Shown in pieces: positions 23,101-34,900 of a stretch of 64,000 nt of DNA. The stretch comes from Aradus depressus (lineage: Eukaryota; Arthropoda; Insecta; Hemiptera; Aradidae). The DNA is taken from contig OY759216.1 of the NCBI GenBank assembly GCA_963662175.1, positions 52,345,087-52,409,086 of the forward strand, in the 5' to 3' direction. The notes beneath the pieces are model-generated. The model made no database searches. It saw only the letters and a program-made list of their open reading frames with translations, and was not told the DNA's origin. The translations under genes were made by a program, and so were the position numbers. Every line of letters starts with the position of its first letter. Within the stretch, counting starts at the first letter, position 1.

Positions 23101-26100
23101 TTTCCAAGACGCTTTTTTTTTTTTCTTTTTTGTTTACTCCTTCGACGATCCTGATTCTCTTCCGCCATAGCGTCCACGTAGCTGGTAGCAGTCAGTGGGG
23201 CGCCCAGGCTGCACTCCATATTTTTCCTTCCCTCCTCAAATCTGGGGCATTTGAGGAGGACATGCTCCGCCGTCTCCGTCTCACCAAGGCCCGCGGGGCA
23301 GTCTGGTGTTGTTGCTGCCCCGATTTTGTGGAGGTACCCCCGGAACCCACCGTGTCCCGTGTGTACCTGGGTGAGGTGGTAATTCACCTCCCCATGCGTC
23401 CTGGTGAGCCAAGGCTCGACTCGAGGAATGAGCCGATGGGTCCACCGTCCCTTAAGTCCCATTCTTCCTGCCACTCCCTAATTGTCCTGGACCTCTCTGG
23501 CTCTGCTGGACCAGGGCTGGCCCCCGCGTCCTGATAGAAGACCCGGTTTCCCCTGCGGTCGAAGCGCTGCACCACCTCTTCCACCCGAACCGGGTCTTGT
23601 TTCCTTTTGAATTGTCGCATACGCTCCCGTGCCAGTAGGTCGATGGGGGGCAGCCCAGCAATTACATAGGGGACGCCTGTAGAAATGTATCCTTACAGAC
23701 ATAAATTCTAATTAATAATTTAAAAATATATATTATTAAAATTAATTGTAAGATCTTATATCAAATAAATCGCCTACACAGAACAATACAACATGTAGAC
23801 GGTAATGATAATATACACAACAGTCTTGGTACCCTTTCTACTCACAAATACTCTATATCTGAGCCATAAATACAATTATATATTCTAGAATTCTACCATT
23901 ATACGTTAAAAAGTGTACGGCAATTTGTTTATTTGGCCTCCTTAAGTAGCTCGACTAGGGCGGAAAGAATGAGCTTTCTATAAGCTGCCATCCTTTTAAT
24001 GTTCTAAAATTGCAACAACTTTTTCTTCTTAATAAATATATTACCTTATAATAAATTGATAAAATAATGACCTGAAATCCAGCCGAAAACCAACTTTTTC
24101 AAAACCAACGAAAAACAACTTTTTCAAAACCAACGAAAAACAACTTTTTCTTCTTATTAAATATATTACTTTATAATAAATTGATAAAATAATGACCGGA
24201 AATCCAGCCGAAAACCTTCTTATCACAAAGCAATCTCTAATCAAAAGCAAATTGAGTTTTTAGATAAAAATGTATAAGTTAAATATATTCATGGTTCAAA
24301 GAGAAATTGATATCTCTAACATTGTGGTGTAAAGTTGATAACTAAATTAAATGATAAAAAGATCTGTTCCGAAATAAACAACATGGTGATTTTGTAGATA
24401 GATTGAATATTGAAGAGCCTAAATCATTATTCAACACTTTCTAGATTCTTTTAATTTTTTGGTACAGTATCAGTATTTCACCGAAATGTGCTGACTTTTT
24501 GTATGCACTTATGGTGATTACTTACTGATAAGTGGTAGGCACTTGGTTACAACTGGGGTACGTACTTTAATACCTCAAGGCCATAGGCATTAAATCTGTG
24601 CTGTTTGGGTAAAGGGGTATATGGGTAGTTCCACGCGAAACATCCATTTAGCCGGTTCAAAAAGGTGAAAATTTTAGATTCAGTGGCACACTCCTGAAAA
24701 TTTGTATGCGTCTTCTTTAAGGTCCCCTAAGTCTCACAGATGTGTTGTACAAAAGAAAAACAAGTGGTGACACCCTTTTTTTTAAATAAAACGTAAAAAT
24801 GTTTAAAAATGATGAACAGCTAATCTTTCATTCATTATAACTTTCATAAATTCTATCCAAAAGGGCTTTTCATATATACCATTTTAAAGCTTAAAGCCTC
24901 TACTTTAAGAATATCGCATCGAAAAAAATTATTTCTTGATACCAGATGGCGCTTTAATCGATTTAATGTAATTGACATTTTTTTATAATTTTTTATTATC
25001 ATTCAACGAAGCGTAGCGTTCTTATCTTTTAGAAACACTGAAAAATAGACCAAAATTGAACAAATTCAGCTCTTCCCAAACAATTTTCTATAAAACTAGT
25101 CTTAAATTTAATGGAATTCATAAAAGTTATGGGCGAATGAAAAAAAAAAAGTATTGAACAAAATATGTTTATTTCAGTTTGATGTAATAAAATTCGACCC
25201 CTTTCAAGGTCTAAGCCTATTATTATTATTGTATCAACATTTCATATTTGCATCAGTGTAAAAATTTTGTTCGGCAGGATTTTTGAAAACTACACAGTAT
25301 AAATGAATATTCAAACAAAATGATCTGTACATTGAATTTTTGTTTTTTCATTTTCAATTATTATTTAAAATGAATTTATTTCGTTAATTAATTAATTTTG
25401 TTCTCAAGAATTGCGCGTATTTTCATCGAAGCTTCATTTTATTGAGTCATTTTGTAAAAAAAAAAGTTTGGCAACAATGACTTCCTAACAAGGTGGGGGC
25501 GTTAGAATCGTTGCCATGGTAACGGTCAAACTATTTTTTTTGACGTCAGGCCACAGAAGCCTAAAATTGTTGCTTAACTATTTAAGTTGATGAAAATTGC
25601 TATCGACCGTGAAGATTATTTAAAGAAGAAGCGTGAAGCTGATAATAAAAAATTATAAACCTTTTTGAACCGGCTAAATGGATGTTTCGCGTGGAACTAC
25701 CCATATGTCAATTTTTTGTGAAAATGGGTAACACCTATCTAAAGCAAGTCATAACGTGCTTTAGATAGGTAATCTCGATGTTGGGGTAAAGAGAAATAAG
25801 TCAGAATCTTATGACATCATTGAAAAAAAAGGAAGTGAAAAGGGGGACAACTGAGAAACATGGGAGTTCTCTGAAAACTGAAAACAGAAAAACTGACATA
25901 TACTCCAACACCACAGAAATGTTTTCATAAATGTCAAAATGCATGTATATGACATCGAAAATGTTAAATTATTTCTTCGATGTTGCATTAAATTAGAATC
26001 TGTTTTATTTTCCTTAGATTATCTGTTAAATATTCTGCGCACCGACCAGAGCCCTTTCGTGACAAGATGCATTAGTCAACAAGACGGTGGTTTTCTTGTA

Positions 26101-26459
26101 AACAAATGTTTTAATTTTTTTGAAAATAATTTATAACAAATGATAAAAACCTTTTATATATTATTTATAAAATCTAAATAAAAGTGTACACAAAAAACTT
26201 GAGCTCACTTGGAATTTTTCCAAAGTGTGATCCTTAAGTTACTGGATGGGTTTGGTTACCTGACGCCCATGCCGATGTGGTTCTGGCATCCCTCGCACCA
26301 GATGTTGAACGGCATCTCGAACCTGATGATGAGGATGCCCAAATGGGCCTTCCTGGCCCGCTCCCTCAGTGCATGCGTCCCCAGGAACTTGTTGAGCCCC
26401 CCCGCCGCCGGATTGTAGTCCGGTGGGTAGTACTTGTTCGTTCCTTTCCTCTCACCCAT
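19937..26459 (-). CDS. CCDC130: CCDC130/YJU2B splicing factor (CWC16 family), complete, five exons
   Basis: A nuclear protein of the CWC16 (Yju2/CCDC94/CCDC130) family, which binds the spliceosome around the catalytic steps. Exons on the - strand are 26260-26459, 22846-22957, 22142-22402, 20615-20753 and 19937-20100. They total 876 bases, 291 residues plus stop, and every junction is in frame. Hallmarks are MGERKGTNKYYPPDYNP at the N-terminus, ILIIRFEMPFNIWCEGC with a CxxC zinc pair, then CHLC as the second pair. YVIISGARRQENRW, FRLEHG and WKDDFTLNSELR follow. The C-terminus is Ser-rich. The start is the ATG at 26459; the in-frame TTG two codons upstream is not needed and the family starts at MGER. 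It is shorter than the human protein (about 396 residues), mainly in the C-terminal tail. Confidence 0.95.
20615..20753 (-). CDS. CCDC130: CCDC130 coding exon 4
   Basis: It begins after ttttttttcag and ends one base into a Ser codon before gtaagt. It encodes LMKKQRKAKERLDNALLKKS and LVPEHQDDVRLASLLTFQSS, the charged helix and the conserved LxLVPExxDD block of the family. Confidence 0.93.
20754..21435 (-). other. CCDC130 intron, left part
   Basis: AT-rich intron DNA between exons 4 and 3. Apart from the foldback element that starts near 21440 I see no exon or mobile element. Confidence 0.5.
21440..21695. mobile_element. foldback element with two hammerhead-like cores
   Basis: The left half is roughly the inverted copy of the right half: gccaacgtttcggaaactat near 21493 faces caaaacgttggcc near 21625. 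On the - strand the left arm has CTGATGA (21522-21528), a 5-bp GGAAA/TTTCC stem with a 7-base loop, and GAAAC (21499-21503). The right arm has CTGAAGA (21605-21611) with a worn second half. It lies in a CCDC130 intron. Confidence 0.65.
22142..22402 (-). CDS. CCDC130: CCDC130 coding exon 3
   Basis: Eighty-seven codons, phase 0 at both ends, from tttatag to gtaacc. It encodes NLEYVIISGARRQENRWDP through AMFRLEHGTGDQEKCKRL to EAKWKDDFTLNSELRAKFR, all family-conserved blocks. Confidence 0.95.
22846..22957 (-). CDS. CCDC130: CCDC130 coding exon 2
   Basis: The 112-base exon between ttttgttgcag and gtaagg completes the split Arg. It encodes YNAEKKKIGMYYTTPVYQF and RMKCHLCDNHFEIKTDPG, with the second CxxC of the zinc site. 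It is too short for simple ORF detection and was found from splice sites and family homology. Confidence 0.95.
23105..23690 (-). mobile_element. 5'-truncated R1-like LINE fragment
   Basis: The - strand encodes pieces of the C-terminal end of an R1-clade ORF2: GLPPIDLLARERMRQFKRKQ, TIREWQEEWD, then in another frame RWTHRLIPRVEPWLTRTHGE and LTGHG-like VHTGHGGFRGYLHKIG. A cysteine block ends it (CPAG...ETAEHVLLKCPRF). At least one frameshift is present. An A-rich stretch (- strand, near 23105-23125) may mark the 3' tail. It lies in the intron just upstream of CCDC130 exon 2, in the same orientation as the gene. Confidence 0.85.
24011..24240 (+). repeat. ~126-bp tandem duplication with nested 26-bp repeat
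   Basis: A block starting aacaactttttcttcttaat recurs about 126 bases later with few changes (gacctgaaatccagccgaaa against gaccggaaatccagccgaaa). A shorter unit, aactttttcaaaaccaacga, repeats inside it. Confidence 0.85.
24622..25703. mobile_element. 1.08-kb non-autonomous DNA transposon with ~45-bp TIRs
   Basis: The ends are near-perfect inverted repeats: tgggtagttccacgcgaaac with atccatttagccggttcaaa at the left, mirrored by tttgaaccggctaaatggat and gtttcgcgtggaactaccca at the right. Flanking TA on both sides suggests a TA target (Tc1/mariner-like superfamily). No transposase ORF is visible inside. It lies in CCDC130 intron 1. Confidence 0.85.
26260..26459 (-). CDS. CCDC130: CCDC130 coding exon 1
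   Basis: It starts at the ATG and ends with AG of a split Arg codon before gtaacc. It encodes MGERKGTNKYYPPDYNPAAG and the first CxxC zinc pair in IWCEGCQNHIGMGVR. A splice acceptor (tgatttcag) about 54 bases upstream of the ATG implies a separate 5' noncoding exon. Confidence 0.95.
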
Positions 26460-26782
26460 CTTCAACTAGTTCTTAGTAACGGGCCTCAGTCCAAAAGTTA
26501 TCTTCTTAGATCTGAAATCATAAAAAACTTTGTATTCATATTTTGTAGCAGATTCATCACAGATTAATGACCTCGAGAGAAGATTGAAAAATAGTACCTA
26601 TATATCAAGATTTTTAGTTACAGAGTACAAAAATACATTTTTTCTATTGATGAAAAAAAATATGGAGTACTCTGGTAGATCCATTTACAAATTGATACGC
26701 TGATACACTAAACAACCGGCGCACCTTTCACCATGACAATTTTTTTTGCATTTCTTTGAAAGAATATAAAAGTTAGTTATTG

Positions 26783-27032
26783 TGAGTCATGCCCGGGCTT
26801 TAACAACGAGGTCATATCGCCCTCTTTCATGGCTCTGGTGGACTTGAGCCTACACCACAGTGGGAGTCCAAAATCCAGGGACCATCGCTTAAAGTCCCAT
26901 CCGATGGACGCCGTGCTCAAGGTATTTTCACCTACCAGATAAAAAAACCCAAGGGCCTCAGGCGTGTTTCGAACCCGCGATCTTGAGCTCAGTAGGCTAG
27001 TACGCTACCTCTGAGCTACCAGCGCCCCCATA
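26783..27032 (-). mobile_element. tRNA-derived SINE, family A
   Basis: A - strand copy with tail gtcatgcccgggctttaaca and catatcgccctctttcatgg and head ending ctaccagcgccccc. The B-box complement is gtttcgaacccgcg. It is near full length and lies in the 5' noncoding intron of CCDC130. Confidence 0.85.
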
Positions 27033-27139
27033 TAGCAATATGTAAGCAAGCGTTAACAATCTGCAATCTAAGATAAGATAAACTATTTCAAAAAATTAAG
27101 AATATTGTTGATAACATTTTCTGCAGAGTATATTGTGGA

Positions 27140-27235
27140 ACACTAAAAAGAAAGAAAAACGTGTTTTTTTGAAAATATTGTTTATTTCAGAAAATATATG
27201 GAAGTAGTTTCGTTAATGCTACCATCTTCAGCCAC

Positions 27236-27281
<46 letters not shown>

Positions 27282-27330
27282 TTCCTGAACTATACAATAT
27301 TTTTAAAAACATAATTTTTCAAACATATTG
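27140..27330. repeat. (TA)n between inverted arms, with hammerhead-like motif
   Basis: Arms gtttttttgaaaatattgtt and aatatttttaaaaacataat face each other around a ~42-base TA run (27237-27278). The - strand shows CTGAAGA (27225-27231) ... GAAAC (27207-27211), with an imperfect stem between them. Confidence 0.55.
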
Positions 27331-27494
27331 TGACATGTCTGCCTAAAACAAGAATCATGACAACGGATTTTCTTTTTTCATTTAATTACATTAATACAAT
27401 AAACTATCCGCTAATTAATAATTAACTCTTATATACTTAAGTCCAGTTACCCGTTTGCCAATTCTTCGTTAAACTAATATGAAAAAAGCTATGA

Positions 27495-27560
27495 GCGCCG
27501 TCTTTTGAATGGGACATTAGGCGTAAGACCCCGGCGGGATGTGAAGTATTTGAGTCCTAC
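27495..27560 (+). mobile_element. family A SINE body fragment
   Basis: gagcgccgtcttttgaatgg followed by gacattaggcgtaagacccc matches the SINE body (cgccgtccttcggatgggac then gttaagcgatggtccc). It is short and worn. Confidence 0.5.
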
Positions 27561-28276
27561 CCTAACCTTACAATCATTATACTAATAGAACATTATTAAT
27601 ATAAAGCTCAAGAATTATTAAGATTATTTATATCCACATCATGTCAGAATGTCACGTCAGAGGTGATATCTCTCATCACGAGGTATTTAATCACGGCTTT
27701 CTTACACTAAGTTGAATAACCAGATGCTCTTCGTAAACGTCAAAAACTAAGTGAATGCAATAACGAAGAGATTAATATTTACATTTTGTCAAATCGAATC
27801 CGGTTTAGGGTGAACAAGTATTCCTTGTTGAATATCGTATAACTATTACGAGTTATTATGAATTATATAGATATTTTGGTTGAAAAATGCACTTTCTAAA
27901 ACATAAGTAATAATCTTATAAAATACTGTATTTGAGCGAATGGTTGAATTTAGTTAAAATCAATTATGAAAATTGAAACAAGTAAACATATTGCTGTGAA
28001 TTTAGTCCAATAATATATATAATCTCAGTTAAAAACATTTACACTAACATTAAATTCTTTATGCACATTCCGTAATACTTTATTAAAACTATAAAGTAAA
28101 ATATTTGTCTCGTAAAGACATCCCCAGGTAACTTTAAGTTCATCACATCTATATAAGCAGTGTAAATAGCAATGATTAAAAAATATAGATCAAAATAGGG
28201 AAATTATGAAAAGCAAATATTTTCTATACACTAAGATAAATTTGAATGAAAAATTTAATTAAAATAAACAACCTAC

Positions 28277-28400
28277 CTTTTTATGTGGATTTTAACCAAT
28301 TTGGATTCAAAACAACACTAGCAGTGGGTTGGTTATCTGGGTGGCACAAGGTATAAACTGGAGCTGACAGTTGGCAATACAGATAATCAGTATTCGTGCC
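28277..28400. promoter_or_regulatory. candidate bidirectional promoter of CCDC130 and KDM4
   Basis: CCDC130 and KDM4 diverge here. On the - strand a strong donor (aaaag then gtaggt at 28276-28271) would end a 5' noncoding exon that can join the acceptor near 26513. On the + strand an exon ending at 28596 (gtgagt) joins the acceptor at 28819, 17 bases before the KDM4 ATG. The transcription starts therefore probably lie within about 100-200 bases of each other. A TCAGTA string at 28388 resembles an arthropod initiator. Exact starts are not shown by the sequence. Confidence 0.4.
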
Positions 28401-28596
28401 GAGAAAGCTTTTGGTTATGGCAGTTGTATTTATGTTTGTTTAGTATAGTGCATTTTGGAACAATCGTATTATGGTGTTCAATTATCCTGTGATTTTGTTG
28501 AGTGACGCTATTTTAAAATCTGATATAACTTAAGTTTCATCAGTGCTTTTGATTAAATCTCTTTTTATTAGGGTTATATTCGATTTATTGTGCAAA
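28389..28596 (+). other. KDM4: candidate KDM4 5' noncoding exon
   Basis: The exon would end at the donor gtgagt (28597) and splice to ttttattag (28811-28819), just before the coding start. The 5' boundary is a guess from an initiator-like TCAGTA. There is no ATG-led open frame of note. Confidence 0.4.
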
Positions 28597-28836
28597 GTGA
28601 GTTTAACCTTTTTTCAACTATTTTGATCCATTTACATTTTTCTCAAAATAAGCAAATTCAAAAATATTTTGATAACAATAATATACCCTCAATTGAAATT
28701 ACCTCGTAAGTTTTTGAAGGTTTGAATTTTGAAGTCATTTGTGAACCTTCTGTAAGTTGTTTACGTATCGGTTTATTTGTTACCTTCTACCTATTAATGG
28801 TTTAAATGTGTTTTATTAGGATTTGTAATTGTTAAA

Positions 28837-28953
28837 ATGGATACCAAACCACGAATACAGATTTTCAAGCCAACTTGGGAAGAGTTCAAAGACTTCAAGA
28901 AATACATTGAGTACATAGAATCCCAAGGTGCACATAAAGCAGGATTGGCTAAG
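28837..28953 (+). CDS. KDM4: KDM4 coding exon 1 (JmjN)
   Basis: Thirty-nine codons starting at ATG in the context gttaaaATGG and ending in phase 0 before gtaggc. [20 protein letters not shown] begins the JmjN domain, which structurally supports the catalytic JmjC domain. The exon is short and was identified by homology. Confidence 0.95.
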
Positions 28954-31900
28954 GTAGGCTTTTTTTCTTATACCATTGTTTACATTTAAAATTATACTGT
29001 CTAACTATAGATATTGCTAGTTAAATAACATACTAACACCAACTAGGCACTTCTTTTAATGTATATATTCTTTATTCTTGCTTATTGATTGACATATTGA
29101 CCTTATTTATTAGCAAAATAATTGAATATGAGTTGAAATTGTGCGCCTCTGACAGAGAATGGCTAAAGTATATTCTACCACACATATCTACACGTAAGCT
29201 TTAATTAGTTGTGGATATTGAATTCCGCTTCATTCTTTGCAATCGTTTACATAAAAGAAGAGCATTCACATTAATACAACATACACATACGTACCTTCTT
29301 TTCTGTTTATTCTTCTCTCATGATGACATATTGTTTTCATTTTTTATCTGATTAAATAATGGATGTTTACTATAAAAAAAAAAATAGGTATGTGATGTCA
29401 AATTAGTATACTTATTAAATTGAATTTAATTGTGTCTAATCTAAAAAAATATGTTTTCGATTTCTATCTGTTTCAAAAGATTAAATTGTGTGAAGTTGCT
29501 GCTGAATAAGGTCTTAGTTAGTATTCGTATACCACCGATCTTCATTAGTACTTAATCTAGCTAGATCACTTTTTTTTTACTTTTTCAGCTATATGAAGTA
29601 TAGGAAAGATTTATGTATTGACACGAAATTTTATATGTGAATCCTGAACTAGTAAGAACGCCACATTTTCAGCGGAATCGATCAAAGAAACATAATCGTC
29701 CAGGTTTGGTTGTTACCTACTTTATGTCCGGTATGGTCGGAATTAGGGTAATTATTCCGAATCGCGTTAATTTTTCTTTATTAAGTCGAAGAAGTTCTAT
29801 AATAATATGTGGGGGGGGGAGTCCTTTTTTGCGAGAAAAAAAATACAATTTTTTAAATTATGTTTTTCTTTACGTTTGCTTAATTTTTTTCTTTCCTATT
29901 ATAATATAATACTTAGGTATATTATACTCTATATTCTTTACATTTTTTTACGTTCGCTTAAAAATCCAGTTGATCCAAAGAAATGAAATTTTGACCCTCC
30001 CGTCGGCACTTTTAGTAAATCAGTCGAAAAACCCCATGTGGGAGTATAAAAAAAATATCTAATTGATATTAATATCGTTTGTATTGAGAAATATATATTT
30101 TTTATGAACGAACTAGATTTATATATATATTTTTTTTTTGTGAGGAATATGAATTTACCGGAATTAGAGTCACAGAAATGTTAATTACCTATGCAACCTT
30201 CTTTGTGGTTACCCGTGGCAGGTTGATTTACCTTCATTGTGTCCTATACGGTTGATATTGGTGTCCACCATATAAAAATAGTAATTAAGGACTGAGATCG
30301 GATTTTTTGGGGGGAACGTCACGGATGGTTAGTTATATCAGTATGTGTCGCTTTTCTTCTGCTGTACATGTTCAAATTTATTGATACTTGAAATATGAGA
30401 TGAGTTTTATTGTGTAACCTTCCAATTGGTTATCAGTGTCAGGTTATGTCACTGTTCATTTTAATTAATTAGTGTCATATGAATTAAGGTAATTAAGAAA
30501 CTAGATGTTTTTCCTACTGTATAACCTTCCATGTGTTTACAGTTATCAAGTACATTAATAAACTTCCCTTTGCCCTATATTGTCGATATTGGTATCCTAT
30601 GAATAAAAGTAAAGAGACATTAGATGAGGCTTTCTTCTGGCTAGTCATGTCAAGTTATAACATTTTCTTGTTATCCTTCGTCGTTAATATTGGCCTCATA
30701 TAAATAATTAATAAATTATATATAGAGAGTTTTATCCGTGTAACCTCCCGTGAGGCTATCTTCATCAGATTATGTCACCTTCCTTCCAGCCTATTTCGAA
30801 ATTGGAGTCACATGAACTATAATCAAGATATCGAAAAGGATAGCAACCTTCTGAGTAGTTATCTATCCCAAGTTGCATCATCATGCTTTTGTCAGGCCGA
30901 TATTGGGAGGATTCCGGGTGGTTATTATCCATGTTGGGTTATGTGACTTCATGGCGAGTATGGCGGAAATTGGTGTCACTTGGGTTCCATTTTCAATAAC
31001 CTTTTGAGTTACGGAACACTAAAAGGAAGCGATCAGAACCGGGCGGGGAAAAGCGGCATTGGACTTTGAAAAATATTAATGTGGAGTTTTTTCGATTTTT
31101 CTCTTCAATATACTTGCTCATGGTTTCCCATACATTTAATCTAATTTTACTGAGCGTAAATGAAAATAAATACTTGAAGCCCGAACAACAATGAAAAATA
31201 TTTCTGTACTAAAACCTGATCAACAAAAGACCGTCTAGGAATTCTCAAATGCACATATATTCAGTAAATAAACTAATCCCAATATAAAAATTAAAAAAGA
31301 AAGAACTTCTGGAGCCGCTGTATTTCCTCGTCCTTTTAGTTACTGTCCTAGTAATTGCTCCGATACGACACGCCCTATCTTCCTGAAATTAGGCTTACAA
31401 TATTCCTAGCTTAAAATCAGTAAATTGATGCGTTCTTTGTATAGCGTTTGTAAAAAATGAACTCAATTTTTTATTAATGTTGTGGAAAATTCGGTGTTAT
31501 GATGCGTCAGAGCTCAAATTAGGCTTATATTATTCCCTAATTAATAATGAATAAAATAATAACTAGAATAAAATTTGTTGAGCACTTACCTATTAGAACC
31601 GAAAGTATGAAAGGACTAGTTCAAAATTGCAGGTTTTGCCGCTTTTCGGCAATGGGAGGCCAGGTTGAACTAAGCAAACGAACGGGCAGACACCATCATG
31701 TGTAGTTATCGCATTCTAGATGTCAAATTAAGCCTAAATAAGTCATAAAATCGAAATAGACATTTTTAAAGCTTTCAATACTTTCTCTGTATGAAAAATG
31801 AGAATGTAAAAAAAAATGCAATAAGTCGTCGCCAATATACTTCCGCGGCGTAAATTATTCAACTATATTTTCTCTGTGATGATTAATAGAGTATCTTTTC

Positions 31901-34900
31901 AATGTAGAAGGAATTCGAGGTTCTGTCGTGTAAAAGAAAATTCAAAATTATGTCAACGTTTCAAAAACTATTTATTTCCTTCTTCAGGTCTCCTTATAAT
32001 GACTTGAGTGGATGTGTGTGGTGAAGGTGTTGTGTCCAGTATAGTGCTGTTATACAGCTGGGGAAGTGAAAATCAGTTTTACCGAGGCCTGGCTCAATAA
32101 AATATTGTCATATTTAAGTAACCATGTAGAGAACGTTAAGACCGAACGTTAATTCCTGAGCGTTCTGTCGTGTTCTTTTACCCGACAGAACCTCGAATTC
32201 CTTCTACATATATTTTCTCTCTTCCTCTGAAACCAAATCCCCGAGCTGATTGAAGGTCAGTCGAAGTGAATATCATAATGTGTCGTCCTTCTGGGATTCT
32301 GGACTCACACACATAAAATTTAAATCTTCTTTTTTTGAATCAGGGGGCGGAAAAAAAGAAAATTTTAGTGAAAACTCAACATAGAATTTCTGATCGATTA
32401 ATAACATATATATTAGTTATATCGATCGTCTTGCTATAACGATTACTATACAGCTGAGGAAGTAAAAATCAGTTTTATCGAAGCCTGGGTCAATAAAATA
32501 TTGCTGTAGTTAAGTAACCATGTAGAGAACGTTAAGGCCGCTATTCATGAGCGTTCCTAATGGATCGGAGGAAAATAATAACATTCACGACCATGCCCAT
32601 CTGAAATCTCAGCCAAGTCATGAAATATATACAATTGTTTGTTAAATTCGCGAGGTCACCGATCCGTGGATCAAATAGTAATTTTAAACATCATCTAACC
32701 ACCAAAATCACCAGCTTAGATTTTATGAGAGACCCGGCTTATTTGTGTCTCTACCTGAGCAACCATCCCGAGAGGGCAAGGGTTCAGGTATTCTACCCAG
32801 GTAGTGAGAAACTGAAAAGTTTACTGTAGTATTCACTTAAGAAGGGTTCAGTTCAGGTACAGAGATAGAGGGAGCGAGGACATTACGAACGCTATAGAAA
32901 ACAGTGGCGAAAAAAACAGTCGAAATGTGTGTCCTTCACTCTCCCGCTGCGTAACAGACAATCATTAATTATGAGTAATAAAGCTTCCTTAAAAAAAAAT
33001 AGTTTAAAACTACATTTAGGGCTCTTCGTCTCCTTTTTTGAAGTGACCAAGTGGAAGCTAATTACAATGACAAACATTGACTATAGGGGGAAGAGAAGTT
33101 CTGAAATACTAAGGTTTTCTTTTTCTAAACGTTTTTCTTCTTGACATCTCACCGCAACCAAAATTTTGTAATTAAAAGAAAATTCGAGGACAGAAAGACC
33201 AAATGAAAGAAAACAAGCTGATTACTGAAATAATGTGTACTAAGGCTCAACCCACTGTTTGATTACACAGAAAAACCCCTCTCCTTACAATTTTGCGATG
33301 CCCCGGCCCGAAGAAGGTATAGGAAAACAATGTATTTTTACCCCCCTCGCAACGGACGCGGACAACCAATTTTTCATAATCAAAAGATAAATTTACCTCT
33401 CCTAAGCGGACACACAATCAACTCTTGTGAAAAATTTAATTTTGAATGTTTGTGAAACAGGCTATTTGTTCCCTGTTATTGAAAAGAAAATGGGCCCTTA
33501 TAAGAAGGTTTTTCCTAGAAAGACGCGTCATTTCTAATTGTTTGATTTCCGCTCAAACCCAAACACATCTCGATTCATTATTTTACAGTGAAGTCGACTG
33601 CTCCTCAAAATGACACCGTCAAAGTTCCTTACTTTAAAACAAAAAATCGAAGTAATTTATTATAATTAGGGTGCGGATTTATATTTATTTACATATTTTT
33701 CAAATAACATTGAAACAACCAAAAATCGGTTTTAGAAGATGTAAAATGACAAAATAAAGCCATTAAAACCATTTATATTTTACATATTTTGAGAAAATTA
33801 CATACTTTTACGTATTTTTGTCCGTATTTCAATTTTTAAATAAAAAATGAAACAATCATGCAATTATTGTTGATTAATACAATAGGATCTAGGTAATTGT
33901 GAACTAAAATATTGAAAATTAAAAGAAAATATCATTTTCCTTTTTTAATATACCTACAAGATTAAATAAAAGTAAACAGAAATGAGAATTCCAGTTCGAA
34001 ATTTTCGGCTTATTTGAGTATTGTTGGAAGGTATGTTCCTACTGCGTCTATATTTCTATGAATCTCCACCACTACTGTTTTAACTTCACGCGCATTTTTT
34101 TTATAGTTTACACTGAATATTTGAGCCACAAAAATGCCGAAAACAGAAGCAAAATCAAAAGATATATTTGCGCGAGTTCCCCAATGAAAATTTTCGAGGG
34201 GATTAAGTGTTCTGTGTACAAGTCAATTGTGACAAGACGCAAAGATTCCAGGATCTTGCAACACATAGGAACCGCGAGGAATAAGAAAATATACGTTCAG
34301 TGTTTTTATAAGACATATGACGTTTTATTGTACATGAAAGAATATAACGTTCCTATTGTTATTAATTTTATTTCGAATTATTTACAAAGTTGGGACGCTT
34401 GTTGCCCCTTATTTTGTTTATTTCATTTTATTGACTTTGCTAATTAATTAATAAAAATTCGTTCAATGACCAATATTCTATTATACATTTTTTTTGGTTT
34501 TCTTCTGTCTTCTGTGCGTTCGCTTGCGGAGCGTTTTAAAGTGAACAAGTCACAAATCGCGAAGATTTTTTTTTTTTAACCCTCAATGGACACCTTTCTG
34601 CAACGGACAATTTTCTTGGTCCCGTGACTCCGTTGCAGAGGGGTTTTACTGTATTAGTAACACAACTTTAGTCTTGATATGTGGGAGTGAGTGGTCCGTG
34701 ATTATGTAAATTTCATAATTATTTTGATATCTAACATGAGAATAAATGATATTAATACATAACTGCAATTTTGATAAGTCCACCATGTACAACTTTGGAA
34801 CTGATTCTTATTTTAAGGACATGTTGGTCAGCCAGTGTAACAGACATACATCCTTGAAACGCGTCTTACGCTTTACATATTTTTTTAGCTGAACGCTACG

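Noticed and set aside
29637..29909. 90-codon + frame in KDM4 intron 1
   Set aside because: No splice signals and no recognisable protein; it spans a G run and low-complexity T-rich sequence.
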